Shown in pieces: positions 1 through 7,030 of a stretch of 8,932 nt of DNA. The translations under genes were made by a program, and so were the position numbers. The DNA comes from Bacteroidota bacterium (GTDB taxonomy: Bacteria; Bacteroidota; Bacteroidia; Bacteroidales; VadinHA17): contig VGGM01000039.1 of assembly GCA_016868515.1 (NCBI GenBank), positions 1 through 8,932 of the forward strand, in the 5' to 3' direction. Positions within the stretch are counted from its first letter, which is position 1. Each line of letters begins with the position of its first letter. The notes under the pieces were generated by a model, which was not told the DNA's origin, did not search any database, and saw only the letters and a program-made list of their open reading frames with translations.

Positions 1-1
1 C

Positions 2-1306
2 AATACTGATTCACCAATGAATTATCCGGCAAATACCTATCATTTCAGGCAGGACAGTGATTTTCTTTATTTTTTTGGTCTTGATCTTCAGGGTTTGTAC
101 GGAGTTATTGACTTTGATTCTGGTGAGGATTTTATTTTTGGCAATGATGTTGACCTTGATGACATAATCTGGATGGGTCCTCAGCCTCTTATTAAAGACC
201 TTGCAGCCAAAGCAGGTGTAAAGAACACATCACCGGTTTCTAAGCTGGAGGATTTTATAAGGGACACAGCTGCCAAGGGAAGGAAGATTCATTTTCTTCC
301 GCCTTACAGGGGAGAGAACAAGATGCTTCTGGGCTCCCTGCTTAAAGAGAATCCCTGTCAGATGAAAAGCAAGGCGTCGGAGGAGCTTATTAAGGCAGTG
401 ATTGCTTTACGTTCGATCAAGGAGCCATGGGAGGTGGAAGAGATAGAAAGGGCAGTAGACATTGCCTATGAAATGCATGTGACAGCCATGAAGATGTGCA
501 AACCCGGTGTTGCTGAGCAGGAGATTTTCGGAACCATTGAGGGCCTTGCCCTCTCGAAGGGCAGGGGCCCTTCATTTCCCATAATATTGAGCATCAACGG
601 ACAGACACTGCACAACCATGCCCATAACAACATTCTGAAGGTTGGAAGAATGTTGGTTACAGACTGCGGAGCCGAGACTAATATGTGCTACAGTTCTGAC
701 ATTACGCGCACCACCCCGGTAGGCGGGAAGTTTTCGCCACGTCAGAAGGATATTTACAATGTAGTTCTCAAGGCAAATGTTGAAGCGATAAAGGCAACCG
801 GACCCGGTAAGTCAAACAGGGATATTCATATGCTTGCCTGCAGGGTAATTGCATCAAGCCTTAAGGATCTTGGTCTTATGAAAGGCGACATAGATGAGGC
901 TGTAAAGGAGGGCGCACACGCGCTCTTTATGCCGCATGGACTTGGTCATATGATGGGCCTTGATGTGCACGACATGGAGTCGTTGGGAGAGAATTACATT
1001 GGATATAATGAGGAGGTTAAGCGCAGCACACAGTTTGGCACACGGTTTCTGAGGTTTGCACTTCCCTATAAGCCGGGTCATGTATTTACCATTGAACCGG
1101 GTTGCTATTTTATACCGGAACTTATTGACAGGTGGAAGGCAGATAAGATGCATACTGCCTTCATCAACTATGCCGAGGTTGAAAAATACCGCGACTTTGG
1201 CGGGGCACGCATAGAAGATGATTTGCTCATTACAGGAACAGGTCACAAACTCCTTGGCAGGCCAATACCAAAAACGGTAGAGGATATCGAAGCGGTTTGT
1301 GCCTGA
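2..1306 (+). CDS. pepP: Aminopeptidase P family protein (Xaa-Pro aminopeptidase, peptidase M24), 5' partial
   Basis: This is a dinuclear-metal aminopeptidase of family M24B that removes an N-terminal residue preceding proline, most likely in the cytoplasm, since no signal peptide is visible. The reading frame is open from base 2, and the residues before the first visible Met (NTDSP, then MNYPANTYHFRQDSDF) continue the conserved N-terminal domain, so the true start lies outside the window and perhaps 20-35 residues are missing. Numbering from the Met at base 17, the N-terminal domain covers about 1-125 and the pita-bread catalytic domain about 130-415. All five metal ligands are visible: D216 (VTDCGAE), D228 (SSDITRT), H311 (HGLGHMMG), E360 (TIEPGCYF) and E400 (GARIEDD). 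H307 and H318 (DVHD) match the other conserved active-site histidines. The enzyme looks intact and active. The symbol pepP is by family similarity; paralogues are common. It ends 2 bases from the stop codon of the convergent M28 gene. Confidence 0.95.
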   Translation, partial: NTDSPMNYPANTYHFRQDSDFLYFFGLDLQGLYGVIDFDSGEDFIFGNDVDLDDIIWMGPQPLIKDLAAKAGVKNTSPVSKLEDFIRDTAAKGRKIHFLPPYRGENKMLLGSLLKENPCQMKSKASEELIKAVIALRSIKEPWEVEEIERAVDIAYEMHVTAMKMCKPGVAEQEIFGTIEGLALSKGRGPSFPIILSINGQTLHNHAHNNILKVGRMLVTDCGAETNMCYSSDITRTTPVGGKFSPRQKDIYNVVLKANVEAIKATGPGKSNRDIHMLACRVIASSLKDLGLMKGDIDEAVKEGAHALFMPHGLGHMMGLDVHDMESLGENYIGYNEEVKRSTQFGTRFLRFALPYKPGHVFTIEPGCYFIPELIDRWKADKMHTAFINYAEVEKYRDFGGARIEDDLLITGTGHKLLGRPIPKTVEDIEAVCA

Positions 1307-1308
1307 GG

Positions 1309-2667
1309 TTATCGTCTCATCTGTCCTGGAAATACAGGGAGACTTTCATGGCCATTCTCATCGACCGACTGAACTGCGAAGAAGTAATTGTCCTTTGAAT
1401 AGGGGAGAGTTATCTCGGTTCCGGTTACGAATATTTTTTTCTGCCAGAGAGGCATGTATGTTTCACGCATCATCACGTAATATCCTGCGGGTTTCTTCCC
1501 CTGTTTCGGGGGTTCCCAGCCGATAGTAGTGTGATTCCCTGTTCCTGACATCCTTATGCCACAGTTAACGGGTTCCCAGGGAGCCTGGGCGAGATTGGCA
1601 AGGACAGCTAAATTTACTCCGGTGTTTTTCCTGAGATATTCATAATCAATAAATTCTGGAAGGTCACCGTATACTTTTCCATCCTCGGTGCGTGGCACCT
1701 GATGCTGCCTGTCATAGTTTTCATTGAACTCACTTATACGTACGGCAGTAAATCCGAGCTGACAGAACGGGGTATGGTCGCCGCCCCTGCCGAACCTGTC
1801 GTTTCTGAATATGAGGGTGACATCCAGCTGGTCGACATACCTCTCACCTATCTCCTTAATATATCTTGCAAGCTGTCTTGCCTTACCGTCATTTTCTCCT
1901 GATGTATAGCGTCGGAGTGATGCCATTGCATCAGTTTCGAGAGCCGGAACCCCTTCGCTGAAGACCCTGAGCCTCATATTACTGTTTGCCAGTGTCTCAC
2001 CTGCGTCGCTGTTGGCTATCATGTCGTTGTTAAGAAGTGCTATGATGTTCCAGTTTTCGTCTTTAGCTTTCTGGGCAGTATGGCGTGCACCCAGAAGACC
2101 ATGTTCCTCGCCGGAAAAGGCCATGAATACAATAGTGGCCGGGAAGGGTTTTGCAGAAATGATCCTGCATATTTCGAGCATAGCGGCAATACCTGAAGCA
2201 TCATCGTTGGCTCCAGGGGCAGCATTTGTGTTGTCAATATCCCTTGCAGCACGGCTGTCTAAATGGGCACTCATTACAATTATGCGTGTATCGGCGGGGT
2301 CGCTTCCCTGAAGCGTTGCGATTACATTCTTAAGGGTTATTTCCTGGGGTATACGCTGCCTCTCGCCACCTGTCTTGTATTCATCAAATTCAACTTTTAA
2401 TCTGCCTCCTGACGCAGGCACATAGCTTTCAAATTCCTTCAGTATCCAGTTCCATGCTGCTCCAATCCCCTTATCGGCACTGTTTTGTTCACTCATGTTA
2501 TGCCTGGTATGGAAGCTAACCAGCTTAAGTATGTGCTGTTCAAGGCGCTGGGGAGATATTTGCCTTATCATTGACTCAATTTCAGGATCCCGTCTTATTA
2601 TCTCCTGGGAGTTGGTAATGCCGATCAACAGCAATGACAAAGTCAATGCACAAGAATACTTCTTCAT
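1309..2667 (-). CDS. Exported M28 family zinc peptidase with C-terminal FN3-like domain
   Basis: This 452-residue protein starts with a typical signal peptide (MKKYSCALTLSLLLIGITNS, cleavage near residue 20), so it should act in the periplasm, outer envelope or outside the cell. The M28 catalytic domain spans about 40-360. The full two-zinc ligand set is visible: H135 (AHLDS), D155 (GANDDASG), E188 with catalytic E187 (SGEEHG), D215 (NNDMIAN) and H298 (GDHTPF). Residues about 361-448 form a beta-rich tail resembling a fibronectin type III domain (WEPVNCGIRMSG to YFFAVQSVDENGHES). The start at 2667 is chosen over an in-frame ATG at 2796, because the signal peptide begins here, a strong ribosome binding site precedes it, and the longer form would run through the end of sdhB. 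It follows the sdhB stop by 13 bases and is probably the last gene of the sdh operon. Related M28 proteins include glutaminyl cyclases, but the ligand set and extra domain favour an aminopeptidase. The substrate is unknown. Confidence 0.92.
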   Translation of the reverse strand: MKKYSCALTLSLLLIGITNSQEIIRRDPEIESMIRQISPQRLEQHILKLVSFHTRHNMSEQNSADKGIGAAWNWILKEFESYVPASGGRLKVEFDEYKTGGERQRIPQEITLKNVIATLQGSDPADTRIIVMSAHLDSRAARDIDNTNAAPGANDDASGIAAMLEICRIISAKPFPATIVFMAFSGEEHGLLGARHTAQKAKDENWNIIALLNNDMIANSDAGETLANSNMRLRVFSEGVPALETDAMASLRRYTSGENDGKARQLARYIKEIGERYVDQLDVTLIFRNDRFGRGGDHTPFCQLGFTAVRISEFNENYDRQHQVPRTEDGKVYGDLPEFIDYEYLRKNTGVNLAVLANLAQAPWEPVNCGIRMSGTGNHTTIGWEPPKQGKKPAGYYVMMRETYMPLWQKKIFVTGTEITLPYSKDNYFFAVQSVDENGHESLPVFPGQMRR

Positions 2668-2670
2668 ATT

Positions 2671-2678
2671 TCCTCCTT
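2671..2678 (-). promoter_or_regulatory. Strong ribosome binding site of the M28 peptidase gene
   Basis: On the minus strand AAGGAGGA lies immediately before the ATG at 2667, with AGGAGG ending 4 bases ahead of it. It sits almost entirely within the 13-base gap after the sdhB stop. It fixes the start of the M28 gene. It is notable because none of the three sdh genes upstream shows a comparable Shine-Dalgarno sequence. Confidence 0.8.
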
Positions 2679-2680
2679 CG

Positions 2681-3415
2681 TTAGAATGCCTTGTAATACT
2701 CCCTGTTAAGTCTCGCAATATTTGTGAGTTTGATGCCTTTAGGGCACTGGGCTTCACAGGCTCCTGTATTTGAACAGTTACCGAAGCCCAGTTCATCCAT
2801 GACCGACACCATTTCTCTTACACGTTCCTTAGCCTCAATCCTTCCCTGGGGGAGAAGTGCGAGCTGGGATATTTTAGCTGACAGGAACAGCATGGCTGAT
2901 GCGTTTTTACAGGCTGCAACGCAAGCCCCGCAACCTATGCATGAAGCTGAATCGAAAGCCTCATCGGCATGCTTCTTTCTGCAGGGTATTGAATTTGAAT
3001 CAGGGGCTGCTCCTGTATTGACTGAAATAAAGCCTCCTGCCACCTGTATTTTATCGAAGGCCGATCGGTCAACCATAAGGTCCTTGATTACGGGAAAGGT
3101 TTTTGCCCTCCAGGGTTCGACAGTTATAGTATCACCGTCGTTAAAATATCTCATGGACAGATGGCAGGTAGTTATTCCCGGGACCGGGCTGTGCGGATAT
3201 CCGTTTATATACATACCGCACGATCCGCATATCCCTTCCCTGCAATCGTGGTCGAATGCCACGGGTTCCCGGCCTTCCTGTACAAGTTTTGTGTTGAGTG
3301 CGTCAAGCATTTCGAGGAATGACATCTCAGGAGAAACGCCATCGAAATCATAAGTTGCGAATGCGCCTTTCGACTTGCTGTTTTTCTGACGCCATATTTT
3401 AAGTCTGACTTTCAT
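2681..3415 (-). CDS. sdhB: Succinate dehydrogenase/fumarate reductase iron-sulfur subunit
   Basis: This is the electron-transfer subunit of the succinate:quinone oxidoreductase. It passes electrons between the flavoprotein FAD and the quinone site of the membrane subunit, on the cytoplasmic face of the inner membrane. The 244-residue length is usual for the family. The N-terminal ferredoxin domain (about 1-105) carries the [2Fe-2S] cysteines C58, C63, C66 and C84 ([10 protein letters not shown], then TTCHLS). The C-terminal domain carries C159, C162, C165 and C169 ([11 protein letters not shown]) and C214, C220 and C224 ([12 protein letters not shown]). By family rules C159/C162/C165/C224 bind [4Fe-4S] and C169/C214/C220 bind [3Fe-4S]. 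No cluster ligand is missing. The ATG at 3415 is the natural start, because the N-terminal strand ([10 protein letters not shown]) matches the family. It follows sdhA by 30 bases with no clear Shine-Dalgarno sequence and precedes the M28 gene by 13 bases. The symbol frdB would be equally valid. Confidence 0.97.
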   Translation of the reverse strand: MKVRLKIWRQKNSKSKGAFATYDFDGVSPEMSFLEMLDALNTKLVQEGREPVAFDHDCREGICGSCGMYINGYPHSPVPGITTCHLSMRYFNDGDTITVEPWRAKTFPVIKDLMVDRSAFDKIQVAGGFISVNTGAAPDSNSIPCRKKHADEAFDSASCIGCGACVAACKNASAMLFLSAKISQLALLPQGRIEAKERVREMVSVMDELGFGNCSNTGACEAQCPKGIKLTNIARLNREYYKAF

Positions 3416-3445
3416 ATCAGTGGTTTTTCATTGTTTCACAATCGG

Positions 3446-5365
3446 TTACTTGTAGCTTCGTTCCTTCATCTCTACCTCAACAAATGAGAGCATTTCCTTG
3501 TGAAGGGTGTGAGTTTTTTCGCTTTCATTAAACTGCCAGGCGGCGACATACGCAAACTCTGCATCGTTTCTCATTGCCTCTCCTTCGGGTGTCTGGCTTT
3601 CTTCCCTGAAGTGCGCACCGCAGGATTCCTTCCTGTGAAGGGCATCGGTGATCATCAGTTTAGCCAGCTCAAAATAATCGGCAACACGACCTGCCTTTTC
3701 GATTTCCTGGTTAACCTCATCAGAACTACCCGGCACGTTTACATCCTTCCAGAACTCCTCTTCAAGTTCATTTACCATTTTCAGTGCCTTTGTCAGTCCT
3801 TCGCTATTACGCGACATTCCGCAATAGTCCCACATAATGCGTCCCAGCCTTTTATGGAACGAAGTCACAGTTTGCTTTCCACTGATTGACAGCAATTTAT
3901 TAATTCTGTCGGTAACCGATTTTTCTGCCTCCCCGAATTCCTTACCGTCGGTAGGAATTTTTCCTGTTTTTATCTCCGGGGCCAGATAGTTCGAGATGGT
4001 ATTTGGCAGAATGAAGTATCCGTCACCTGCTGCCTGCATCAGTGAGCATGCTCCCAGCCTGTTGGCGCCGTGATCGGAGAAATTTGATTCTCCGATTGCA
4101 TACAGACCGGGGATTGTCGTCATCAGCTCATAGTCAACCCATAGTCCTCCCATGGTATAGTGTCCGGCCGGATAAATTTTCATGGGCTCGTCATAAGGGT
4201 CAGAGCCGGTAATGGTTTCATACATCTCAAACAGGTTCCCGTATTTGGATTCAATAGCCTTTTTACCCTGTTTCTTAATGGCATCACGAAAATCAAGGTT
4301 AACGGCAAGTCCCGTTTTGCCCACACCATAACCTGCATCACATCTCTCCTTGGCGGCTCTTGATGCTACATCGCGTGGAACAAGGTTTCCGAAAGCGGGA
4401 TACCTGCGTTCGAGAAAATAATCCCTCTCCTCCTCGGGAATATCATTTGGATGTCTTTTCTCATCCTTGTTTTTTGGAACCCAAATTCTTCCGTCGTTGC
4501 GAAGTGATTCCGACATTAGTGTCAGTTTAGCCTGATAATCGTTAAGCTGGGGTACGCTTGTAGGGTGTATCTGCACAAAACTTGGATTTGCAAACAGTGC
4601 CCCCTTGCGATGAGCCTTCCAGGCTGCCGAGGCATTCGAGTTGACTGCAAGGGTTGACAGGTAGTATATTGTTCCATAACCCCCTGTAGCCAAAACGACT
4701 GCATGAGCCGAGTGTCTTTCCAGTTCACCTGTTATCAGGTTGCGGGCTATTATACCTCTGGCCTTTCCGTCAATCAGTACAAGTTCCAGCATCTCTCTTC
4801 TGGGAAACATTTTAACGGTTCCGAGCTTAATCTGTCGGTTTAGTGACGAATAGGCACCCAGAAGGCACTGTTGTCCTGTCTGACCCTTGGCATAGAATGT
4901 TCTTGAAACCTGAACACCTCCGAATGAGCGGTTATCGAGTGTGCCGCCATAGTCCCTTGCGAACGGGACACCCTGGGCAGTATAGTGGTCAATTACATCG
5001 TTACTGACTTCTGCCGCCCTGTAGACATTGGCCTCCCTTGCCCTGAAGTCTCCTCCTTTTATCATGTCGTAAAACAGCCGGTAAATACTGTCACCGTCAT
5101 TCTTGTAATTCTTGGCGGCATTAATACCTCCCTGGGCGGCAACTGAGTGGGCGCGCCTGGGGCTGTCCTGAAAGCAAAAGTTTTTGACATTGTATCCTAG
5201 TTCTCCAAGCGCTGAAGCAGCACCTGCCCCTGCCAGACCGGTTCCAATGACAATTATATCAAGTTTCTTTTTATTGGCCGGATTGACAAGGTTTACCGAC
5301 TGCTTGTAGCGTGTCCACTTCTCAGCTATCGGTCCTTCTGGTATTTTAGCATCAAGTTTTATCAT
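3446..5365 (-). CDS. sdhA: Succinate dehydrogenase/fumarate reductase flavoprotein subunit
   Basis: This is the catalytic subunit interconverting succinate and fumarate, with covalently bound FAD, on the cytoplasmic side of the membrane. It has 639 residues, within the usual range for the single-cytochrome (type B) enzymes. The dinucleotide-binding motif is at about 36-58 ([19 protein letters not shown]). H73 in [12 protein letters not shown] is the expected FAD attachment site. Expected active-site residues are H267 (QIHPTS), S285-E286 ([11 protein letters not shown]), R331 (VPRDVASRA), H402 (GHYTMGG) and R436 (GANRLGACS). The S285 position holds Thr in the E. coli enzymes. The C-terminal helical domain (about 480-600) includes the typical [13 protein letters not shown] stretch. 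The gene starts 27 bases after sdhC, with no obvious Shine-Dalgarno sequence. Its leader shares GTTAAACC with the sdhC leader. Whether it runs mainly as succinate oxidase or fumarate reductase in vivo cannot be told from sequence; frdA would be an equally good name. Confidence 0.97.
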   Translation of the reverse strand: MIKLDAKIPEGPIAEKWTRYKQSVNLVNPANKKKLDIIVIGTGLAGAGAASALGELGYNVKNFCFQDSPRRAHSVAAQGGINAAKNYKNDGDSIYRLFYDMIKGGDFRAREANVYRAAEVSNDVIDHYTAQGVPFARDYGGTLDNRSFGGVQVSRTFYAKGQTGQQCLLGAYSSLNRQIKLGTVKMFPRREMLELVLIDGKARGIIARNLITGELERHSAHAVVLATGGYGTIYYLSTLAVNSNASAAWKAHRKGALFANPSFVQIHPTSVPQLNDYQAKLTLMSESLRNDGRIWVPKNKDEKRHPNDIPEEERDYFLERRYPAFGNLVPRDVASRAAKERCDAGYGVGKTGLAVNLDFRDAIKKQGKKAIESKYGNLFEMYETITGSDPYDEPMKIYPAGHYTMGGLWVDYELMTTIPGLYAIGESNFSDHGANRLGACSLMQAAGDGYFILPNTISNYLAPEIKTGKIPTDGKEFGEAEKSVTDRINKLLSISGKQTVTSFHKRLGRIMWDYCGMSRNSEGLTKALKMVNELEEEFWKDVNVPGSSDEVNQEIEKAGRVADYFELAKLMITDALHRKESCGAHFREESQTPEGEAMRNDAEFAYVAAWQFNESEKTHTLHKEMLSFVEVEMKERSYK

Positions 5366-5392
5366 TGTTATTGGCTTTTTCGGTTTAACAGG

Positions 5393-6037
5393 TTACTTCA
5401 GAATCCAGATCACAAAGGGTATATATGCGAAACCAATTGGGATAGCGATGGCATACACAGCTGCCATAACCTTAACCACCGGGGTCCATATCCTGTGATT
5501 GAGCCCCAGAGTCTGGAATGCCGAGTAGAATGCATGATGCAGGTGAAATCCCAGTAGGATAAAGCATACCCAGTATATTATATTATATGCCGGAATCTTG
5601 AACAGGTTGTGAGCCACTGAGTAGAAGTTCTCCGGGTCGCCTTCAACAATACCCAGCTTAATGAAGTAGAAATTGAAGAAATGGAGTATAAGAAATATGA
5701 AGATGGAACCTCCGGTCCATATCATAAACCTTGAGAAGGGTGAGGTATCAGACCTGTTCGGTGCCTTGTATGCTACCGGACGGGCAATCCAGTTCTGAAC
5801 CTGCAGTAAAATGCCCCAGATTACGTGAATCATGATTGCCACAAAGAGAACTACCTCTACAACCTTAATAAAGGGGAATGTTGACATAAAATGAGCGGCC
5901 TTGTTGAAGGGTTCCGGGTCATCATTCAGAAGCATCAGGTTTATGGCAAGGTGAACCGGCAGAAATGTAAGAAGAAACAGTCCTGCCAGGGCCATAACGA
6001 ATTTCTTTGAAATGGAAGAATAGAGTACCTTGTTCAT
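5393..6037 (-). CDS. sdhC: Succinate dehydrogenase/fumarate reductase cytochrome b subunit (b558 family)
   Basis: This is the membrane anchor that binds haem b and carries the quinone site, probably using menaquinone as is usual in this phylum (inference). It has 214 residues and five hydrophobic helices at about 12-34, 57-79, 104-128, 150-172 and 186-209, the pattern of type B enzymes with one large cytochrome subunit rather than separate SdhC and SdhD. Histidines for two haems are in the expected helices: H29 (helix 1), H71 (helix 2), H119 (helix 3) and one of H165/H167/H168 (helix 4, GFHLHHAF). There is no separate fourth sdh gene, which agrees with this architecture. It is the first gene of the minus-strand cluster and faces a divergent gene across 163 bases. 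No Shine-Dalgarno sequence precedes the ATG; the leader is A/T-rich, as is common in Bacteroidota. Helix 5 contains no acidic residue. Confidence 0.96.
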   Translation of the reverse strand: MNKVLYSSISKKFVMALAGLFLLTFLPVHLAINLMLLNDDPEPFNKAAHFMSTFPFIKVVEVVLFVAIMIHVIWGILLQVQNWIARPVAYKAPNRSDTSPFSRFMIWTGGSIFIFLILHFFNFYFIKLGIVEGDPENFYSVAHNLFKIPAYNIIYWVCFILLGFHLHHAFYSAFQTLGLNHRIWTPVVKVMAAVYAIAIPIGFAYIPFVIWILK

Positions 6038-6050
6038 TGGTCAGATTGGT

Positions 6051-6062
6051 TTAACTGGTTAA
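6051..6062. repeat. Inverted repeat in the sdhC leader
   Basis: TTAAC-TG-GTTAA is a perfect 5-base inverted repeat lying 14-25 bases upstream of the sdhC ATG. It would be in the transcribed leader if the candidate promoter at 6090-6120 is right. It could be a protein-binding site or chance in A/T-rich DNA; arms of 5 bases are weak evidence on their own. Confidence 0.4.
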
Positions 6063-6086
6063 CGAAAAACAGTTTTAGATCGGTTC

Positions 6087-6100
6087 CCCTAAAAATAGGG
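6087..6100. repeat. Inverted repeat over the candidate sdh -7 box
   Basis: CCCTA-AAAA-TAGGG is a perfect 14-base dyad with 5-base arms. It covers the candidate -7 promoter element on the minus strand, where a repressor would block transcription. It is a candidate operator, by position and symmetry only. It is too short and lacks a following T-run in either direction to be a convincing terminator. Confidence 0.4.
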
Positions 6101-6120
6101 TTATTTTGGAAGAAATCCAA
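6090..6120 (-). promoter_or_regulatory. Candidate promoter of the sdhCAB-M28 operon
   Basis: On the minus strand TTGG (6120-6117) is followed after 19 bases by TATTTTTA (6097-6090). This resembles the Bacteroidota sigma-ABfr promoter (TTTG, about 19-20 bases, TAnnTTTG), with one mismatch in each box. It would place the transcript start near 6083-6085 and give a leader of roughly 46-48 bases. No better match was found on this strand in the gap. Confidence 0.4.
6106..6120. repeat. Inverted repeat over the candidate sdh -33 box
   Basis: TTGGA-AGAAA-TCCAA is a perfect dyad with 5-base arms and a 5-base spacer. Its right arm includes the candidate -33 box of the sdh promoter. Together with the dyads at 6087-6100 and 6051-6062 it makes a cluster of three within 70 bases. 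It may be a transcription-factor site; it matches no regulator consensus I recognise. Confidence 0.4.
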
Positions 6121-6186
6121 TCAAAGCAGGATGCTCATAAACATTTTTCTGGCTGTCACAGGATATAGTTAATCACCAGCATTGCA

Positions 6187-6194
6187 TACCTTTG
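6187..6194 (+). promoter_or_regulatory. Candidate -7 promoter box (TAnnTTTG) of the alpha/beta hydrolase gene
   Basis: TACCTTTG matches the Bacteroidota -7 consensus TAnnTTTG exactly and lies 6 bases before the ATG at 6201. The transcript would start at or within a couple of bases of that ATG, giving a leaderless or nearly leaderless message. No clear TTTG is present at the expected -33 position, so the call rests on one box. Confidence 0.5.
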
Positions 6195-6200
6195 CTTACA

Positions 6201-7016
6201 ATGGTAAGGTATTTCATAAGGGATGGTAGGCGTCTGGCATACACTGATACAGGCAGAGGTGATGTAATAGTGCTTTTGCATGGTTACCTTGGATCACTTG
6301 ATGTTTTTAAAAATATATCCGGAAAACTGAGCCGCAGTTTCAGGATTGTAGCAGTCGACCTGCCGGGGCATGGTCAGTCTGATATTTTATCGGAGTGTCA
6401 TAGTATGGAACTGATGGCAGCTTCTGTTTATGATCTTATCAGGTTCTTAGGCATTGATCGCGTACTCATAACCGGTCATTCACTTGGGGGGTATGTTGTA
6501 CTGGCTTTTCTTGAGAAGTATGCAGAATTAGTTGGTGGTTATTGCCTGTTTCATTCCCACCCCTTTGCCGATAGTGACGAGGCAATAGAAAGGAGGAAGA
6601 GGGAAATACAGATAGTATTAGCCGGAAGGAAATCAATAATGTATCCGAGTAATATTGAGAAGATGTACTCCCCTTACAATCTTGAGAGGTTTAATAGTGA
6701 GCTGAATGCACTGAATGATATTGCTTCCCGCACTCCCGATGACGGGATAGTTGCTGTATTGAAGGGTATGATTGCACGTCCTTCAAGACTTGGATTAATG
6801 GAGAGTTCACAGAGCCCATTCCTTTGGGTACTGGGCATACACGATCAGTATATTGATTACAGGAGTGTTACCGGTGCGGTTCAATTACCTTCAAATGGTC
6901 AGATGGCGACGCTTTTTGAGTCGGGGCACCTTGGTTTCATTGAAGAGCCTGAGAGGTCGACAATGATTTTGAGAGATTTTGCCCTGAAGGTTTTTGGTTC
7001 AGAAAGCCGTGCCTGA
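6201..7016 (+). CDS. Alpha/beta fold hydrolase
   Basis: This is a 271-residue single-domain alpha/beta hydrolase, probably cytoplasmic since there is no signal peptide. The oxyanion-hole segment is H27-G28 (VLLHGYLGS). The nucleophile is S94 in the elbow GHSLGG, the acid is probably D215 (LGIHDQYID), and the catalytic base is H243 (SGHLGF). The conserved strand segment VAVDLPGHGQSD is at about 51-61. A helical lid lies at about 120-195. The complete triad implies an active esterase-like or related hydrolase, but the substrate cannot be assigned; MenH-like and other carboxylic-ester hydrolase subgroups look similar. An in-frame TTG at 6192 would add three residues, but the ATG at 6201 is preferred: the TTG is part of the TACCTTTG promoter box, and MVRYFIRDGRRLAY is the normal family beginning. 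The gene diverges from sdhC and converges on the S41 gene with a 14-base gap, so it is probably transcribed alone. Confidence 0.9.
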   Translation: MVRYFIRDGRRLAYTDTGRGDVIVLLHGYLGSLDVFKNISGKLSRSFRIVAVDLPGHGQSDILSECHSMELMAASVYDLIRFLGIDRVLITGHSLGGYVVLAFLEKYAELVGGYCLFHSHPFADSDEAIERRKREIQIVLAGRKSIMYPSNIEKMYSPYNLERFNSELNALNDIASRTPDDGIVAVLKGMIARPSRLGLMESSQSPFLWVLGIHDQYIDYRSVTGAVQLPSNGQMATLFESGHLGFIEEPERSTMILRDFALKVFGSESRA

Positions 7017-7030
7017 GATACTTGCTTTCC

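Noticed and set aside
854..1246. 130-codon open frame on the minus strand
   Set aside because: It lies opposite the catalytic domain of aminopeptidase P, whose metal ligands fall in the plus frame.
1319..1340. Possible terminator hairpin CCTG...CAGG after aminopeptidase P
   Set aside because: The stem has 4 bases and no T-run, and it lies within the M28 coding sequence.
2668..2796. N-terminal extension of the M28 protein to an ATG at 2796
   Set aside because: The extension runs through the sdhB 3' end in another frame and would bury the signal peptide at residue 44; the strong ribosome binding site supports 2667.
2724..3353. 209-codon open frame on the plus strand
   Set aside because: It is antisense to sdhB, whose opposite frame carries all eleven iron-sulfur cluster cysteines; the plus-strand translation shows no recognisable domain.
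3500..3889. 129-codon open frame on the plus strand
   Set aside because: It is antisense to the C-terminal part of sdhA, which is well conserved in the minus-strand frame; it has no motif and no start signal.
6111..6124. FNR/CRP-type site near the sdh promoter
   Set aside because: Only one half-site (ATCAA at 6120-6124) is present; the matching TTGAT half at the proper spacing is absent.
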